From NCBI GenBank assembly GCA_036564195.1, contig DATCLA010000131.1, forward strand, positions 1 through 6,480: a stretch of DNA of 6,480 nucleotides, written 5' to 3'. Each line of letters opens with the position of its first letter. The stretch's first letter is position 1. The position numbers and the translations under genes were made by a program. This stretch comes from DATCLA01 sp036564195 (lineage in GTDB: Bacteria > Bacillota > UBA4882 > UBA8346). The notes under the pieces are model-generated. The model had not been told where the DNA came from. It searched no databases and worked only from the letters and a program-made list of their open reading frames with translations. This document shows positions 6,280-6,480 of the stretch, piece after piece.

Positions 6280-6480
6280 TTTATGCTTCACCATCATTAG
6301 CTTTACCATCGCGTCTACTTTGAGAGCTGCCACTCCGTTAACTTTTGCCGCTCTCGGCGGAGTATTTTGTGAACGTTCCGGTGTTACCAACATCGGCTTA
6401 GATGGCCTGATGCTGATCGGCGCCTTTTTTGGAATGTACGGTTCTTATGTATCGCATAATCCTTGGATCGGTGCCTTACT
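6269..6480 (+). CDS. Second ABC importer permease, NupQ/YufQ type (5' part only)
   Basis: Reading from ATG at 6269 gives 70 codons open to the window edge, beginning MDLNLCFTIISFTIAS. Residues about 18-55 contain TLRAATPLTFAALGGVF and ERSGVTNIGLDGLMLIGAF, the hallmark N-terminal region of the smaller permease subunit of nucleoside/simple-sugar importers. GGAGG at 6255-6259 lies nine bases upstream, and the start overlaps the end of the first permease by eleven bases, pointing to translational coupling. The gene is cut by the end of the window, not broken; a full family member would be roughly 300 residues. It completes the transporter as the partner of the first permease. Confidence 0.92.
   Translation, partial: MDLNLCFTIISFTIASTLRAATPLTFAALGGVFCERSGVTNIGLDGLMLIGAFFGMYGSYVSHNPWIGAL

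Noticed and set aside
6070..6393. Minus-strand open frame spanning the two permease genes
   Set aside because: It is antisense to two clearly recognised permeases and shows no family motif.
1..6480. CRISPR arrays, tRNA/rRNA genes, insertion sequences or defence genes
   Set aside because: No regularly spaced direct repeats, no conserved RNA-gene sequences and no transposase or nuclease motifs were seen on either strand.

Overview
The window looks like a chromosomal segment of an endospore-forming Firmicute-grade bacterium. The main reason is a full-length YlbJ-type sporulation membrane protein; strong AAAGGAGG/GGAGG ribosome binding sites fit the same group. The solute-binding protein of the transporter has a plain signal peptide with no lipobox cysteine. 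In a single-membrane Gram-positive such a protein would normally be lipid-anchored, so the cell may be a two-membrane (diderm) spore former, for example of the Negativicutes or Limnochordia/Hydrogenisporia type. That placement is inference and cannot be settled from this sequence alone.

Layout: ylbJ lies on the minus strand (39-1271) and is transcribed away from everything else. A 266-base divergent intergenic region (1272-1537) carries a sigma-E-like promoter candidate facing ylbJ, and a promoter candidate facing deoC with an 11-base inverted repeat around it. On the plus strand follow deoC (1538-2239), a 302-base gap rich in inverted repeats (2240-2541), a BMP/PnrA-family nucleoside-binding protein (2542-3540), a hairpin, a double-domain ABC ATPase (3620-5167), a first permease (5161-6279) and the start of a second permease (6269 to the window edge). 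The last three genes overlap by 7 and 11 bases, which suggests translational coupling.

Function: the plus-strand genes form a familiar nucleoside salvage unit. The binding protein captures (deoxy)nucleosides outside the cytoplasmic membrane, the ATPase and two permeases import them, and DeoC splits the deoxyribose-5-phosphate left after phosphorolysis and isomerisation into acetaldehyde and glyceraldehyde-3-phosphate. The missing partners (nucleoside phosphorylase, phosphopentomutase, cytidine deaminase) would be expected just downstream of the window.

I do not see a new multi-gene system. The less ordinary parts are the two non-coding gaps, each with a long exact inverted repeat that the genes do not explain, and sequence oddities in the binding protein (no lipobox, cysteines in two conserved motifs) and in the ATPase (a doubly degenerate signature motif in domain 1).
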